64,000 nt of DNA from Pelagibius marinus (GTDB taxonomy: Bacteria; Pseudomonadota; Alphaproteobacteria; Kiloniellales; Kiloniellaceae). The notes below the pieces were generated by a model. It did no database searches and had not been told where the DNA came from. It worked only from the letters and a program-made list of their open reading frames with translations. The position numbers and the translations under genes were made by a program. Of the stretch, positions 62,423 through 64,000 are shown in pieces. How positions within the stretch are numbered: the first letter of the stretch is position 1; each line of letters begins with the position of its first letter. The stretch covers positions 372,001 through 436,000 of the forward strand of contig NZ_JACSDK010000003.1 of the NCBI RefSeq assembly GCF_014925385.1, given 5' to 3'.

Positions 62423-62955
62423 CGGCCTTCTTCCAGCTTCCTGTGCGCCAGAACGGCGATGCGCCGCACGGCGATCATGGAGAGCACCACCGCGGCGATG
62501 AAGACGTAGAGCCCGGAATGGATCTCCACGTCGCTGATCAGCGACAGCTTGATCACCACCACCAGGATGGCGATGACGAAGACGTCGAGCATGGACCAGC
62601 GCCCGACGGCCTCGACCCAGTGCAGGGCACGCCGCACCCGCGGGTCGTCGACCTTCAGGCGGCTCCAGGCGAGCCAGGCGAAGATCAGCTTGCCCACCGG
62701 CAGCACCACGGTGAACAGCACGATCAGGATGAAGATGGCGTAGTCGCCGCTTTCCAGCAGGCGGAAGGCGCCGGTCAGGATGGAGACCTCGTCGTCGAAG
62801 ATCACCAGCGTGTGGACGGTCATCACCGGCAGCAGCCAGCCGGCGAGCAGCGCCGCGGCCGAGGCCAGCAGCAGGAGGCCCAGGAAACGGTCCGGCCCGC
62901 GGCTGTCGGCGGCCAGGGTGCCGGGGGCGGAGAGGCGGAAAGCTTTGAGGCGCAT
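62419..62955 (-). CDS. PqiA-family membrane protein
   Basis: A 178-residue protein with four hydrophobic helices and the PqiA signature: HWVEAVGRWSMLDVFVIAILVVVIKLS, with key part GRWSMLDVFVIAILV. The family (paraquat-inducible protein A) is an inner-membrane component often working with MCE-type lipid transporters. This is a single-domain, stand-alone copy, half of the Escherichia coli protein. No MCE gene is in the window. It overlaps the end of the FG-GAP gene convergently. Confidence 0.85.
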   Translation of the reverse strand: MRLKAFRLSAPGTLAADSRGPDRFLGLLLLASAAALLAGWLLPVMTVHTLVIFDDEVSILTGAFRLLESGDYAIFILIVLFTVVLPVGKLIFAWLAWSRLKVDDPRVRRALHWVEAVGRWSMLDVFVIAILVVVIKLSLISDVEIHSGLYVFIAAVVLSMIAVRRIAVLAHRKLEEGR

Positions 62956-63145
62956 GGGGGCAGGATAAAGGGGTGGGTCGATGGCGTCCGGTCTTGTTTG
63001 TTGACCGCCAGTCTACACCGGCCCGGGCGCGGCAGCCAGCCCGACGGCGCGTCAAGGCGTTGATATTCCAGGCATTCCCTTCGGGGCTCGAAGAGACGCG
63101 GCGGTTTTCTGTTTGCCCGCCGGGGCCTGGGCTGGTAACAGAGGG

Positions 63146-63236
63146 CGGAAGCGGGCCCCGTGACGGCGCAAGAGGCGCTGGGGGACCGGGGCGCGACCGC
63201 TTCCGTGCTTGCCCCATGGAACCGGACCGCTTTTTT
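63146..63236 (+). promoter_or_regulatory. Hairpin leader before hisZ
   Basis: CGGAAGCGG (63146-63154) pairs with CCGCTTCCG (63197-63205) and GCCCCG (63155-63160) with CGGGGC (63187-63192) inside it. A run of six T follows at 63231-63236, 17 nt before the hisZ start. The hairpin is too far from the T-run for a plain terminator, so an attenuator-like leader is only a possibility. Confidence 0.35.
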
Positions 63237-63252
63237 CCGCCGATCTACTGAC

Positions 63253-64000
63253 ATGACCGATCATGCCGAAAAGGGCCTTCTACCGGCCGGCCTGGAAGAC
63301 GTGCTGCCGCCGCTCGCCGCGCATGAGTCGGCGGTGGTGGAGCGCCTCATCGCCGCTTTCCAGGCGCAGGGCTACGACCGGGTGAAGCCGCCGCTGCTGG
63401 AATTCGAGGAAGCGCTGCTGGCCGGCGCCGGCGCCGCCGTGGCGGGCCAGACCTTCCGCCTCATGGACCCGGTCAGCCAGCGCATGATGGGCCTGCGTGC
63501 CGACATGACGCCGCAGGTGGCGCGCATCGCCACCACGCGCCTGAAGAACACGCCGCGTCCCCTGCGCCTCTGCTACGGCGGCCAGGTGCTGCAGGTGCGC
63601 GGCAGCCAGCTGCGCCCCGAGCGCCAGTTCGCCCAGGCCGGTGTCGAGCTGATCGGCGCCACCGACGCGACCGGCGATGCCGAAGTGGTGGCCCTGGCCA
63701 TCGAGGCACTGACCGCGCTGGGCGTCGAGAACCTCTCCGTCGATCTCAACCTGCCGCCGCTGGTCGGCGCTCTGGCCAAGGATCTCGGTCTGGCGGCCGA
63801 GCAGGTCGCCGAGCTGCGTCTTGCCCTCGACCGCAAGGACGCCGCGGAGGTGAGCGACCTGGCCGGCGGCCATGCGGGCCTGTTCCAGGAGCTGCTGCGC
63901 GCGGCCGGGCCGGCGGACAAGGCGCTGGCGGCGCTGGAAAAGCTCGCGCTGCCCGCGGCCGCGGCTGGCGAGGTGAGGCATCTGGCCGAGGTGGTGGCGC
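63253..64000 (+). CDS. hisZ: ATP phosphoribosyltransferase regulatory subunit, 3' end beyond the window
   Basis: The first 249 codons of a HisZ-type protein. It resembles histidyl-tRNA synthetase but serves as the regulatory subunit of short-form HisG, the first enzyme of histidine synthesis. The N-terminal GLEDVLPPLAAHESAVVERLIAAFQAQGYDRVKPPLLEFEE and the class II motif 2-like RADMTPQVARIATTRLKNTPRPLRLCYGGQVLQ are characteristic; key parts are GYDRVKPPLLEFE and RADMTPQVARI. The ATG at 63253 is chosen; no strong ribosome-binding site is seen. The gene is cut by the window end. Confidence 0.9.
   Translation, partial: MTDHAEKGLLPAGLEDVLPPLAAHESAVVERLIAAFQAQGYDRVKPPLLEFEEALLAGAGAAVAGQTFRLMDPVSQRMMGLRADMTPQVARIATTRLKNTPRPLRLCYGGQVLQVRGSQLRPERQFAQAGVELIGATDATGDAEVVALAIEALTALGVENLSVDLNLPPLVGALAKDLGLAAEQVAELRLALDRKDAAEVSDLAGGHAGLFQELLRAAGPADKALAALEKLALPAAAAGEVRHLAEVVA

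Overview
The window is chromosomal DNA from a GC-rich alphaproteobacterium, most probably of the order Rhodospirillales. The evidence is the strong G/C third-position bias, an RcdA-type (DUF1465) CtrA-degradation adaptor, a 6S RNA between zapA and the 5-formyltetrahydrofolate cyclo-ligase gene, a ruvCAB-ybgC-tolQRAB-pal-cpoB-tilS-ftsH-folP-glmM gene string, a YmdB-like phosphoesterase, a HisZ-type regulatory subunit, and 'GTCATGCTCGG..' type palindromic repeats. This placement is inference from gene content, not from a marker gene search. No rRNA, tRNA, CRISPR array, integrase, transposase or phage module was seen.

Layout. 1-2.7 kb: start of a peroxiredoxin gene with a palindromic operator, a broken membrane-protein gene, and a TrkH potassium transporter. 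2.7-3.8 kb: a gene-free kilobase with several hairpins and a possible small RNA. 3.8-11.4 kb: MetY, an alpha/beta hydrolase, a small orphan gene coupled to a thioesterase, a FetAB-like ABC transporter, a haem-motif histidine kinase and an MFS permease. 11.5-15.3 kb: Hsp20, RcdA, L31 and an MsbA-like ABC exporter. 15.3-23.2 kb: a leftward envelope and housekeeping group (MotB-like, MotA-like, OmpA-like, SuhB, EF-P, a ThiE-like protein, a mini AAA ATPase and its neighbour). 23.3-27.5 kb: tkt-fba-gap, central carbon metabolism. 27.8-30.4 kb: a DUF4164-like coiled-coil protein, ZapA, 6S RNA, 5-FCL, YmdB-like.

30.7-46.4 kb is a long, rightward, mostly overlapping housekeeping run: YebC, Holliday-junction resolution (RuvCAB), the complete Tol-Pal envelope machine with YbgC and CpoB, TilS, FtsH, FolP and GlmM, then an LrgA/LrgB pair. 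47.1-49.1 kb is a small accessory patch in which two degraded copies of the lrgB 3' end alternate with an AhpD-like gene and a divergent dapB. 49.1-53.5 kb holds a zinc-ribbon protein, a MocR regulator divergent from DUF1127 and PhzF genes, a cupin, a GNAT enzyme and a MaoC-type dehydratase. 53.6-58.4 kb holds a polytopic membrane protein and then a tightly packed, more AT-rich five-gene operon of unrecognised, mostly secreted proteins. 58.5-64 kb holds serC-serA with a structured leader, an FG-GAP-like secreted protein, a PqiA-like protein and the start of hisZ.

The best candidates for something undescribed are: the five-gene secreted-protein operon (54.6-58.3 kb), where one protein is an internal duplication and two others share a motif; a 270-bp nested palindromic element that folds as a three-way junction and hides the ribosome-binding site of the MotB-like gene (16.78-17.05 kb); a possible small RNA with three anti-Shine-Dalgarno-like motifs (about 3.1-3.24 kb); and the repeated lrgB 3' ends flanking foreign-looking genes (47-49 kb).
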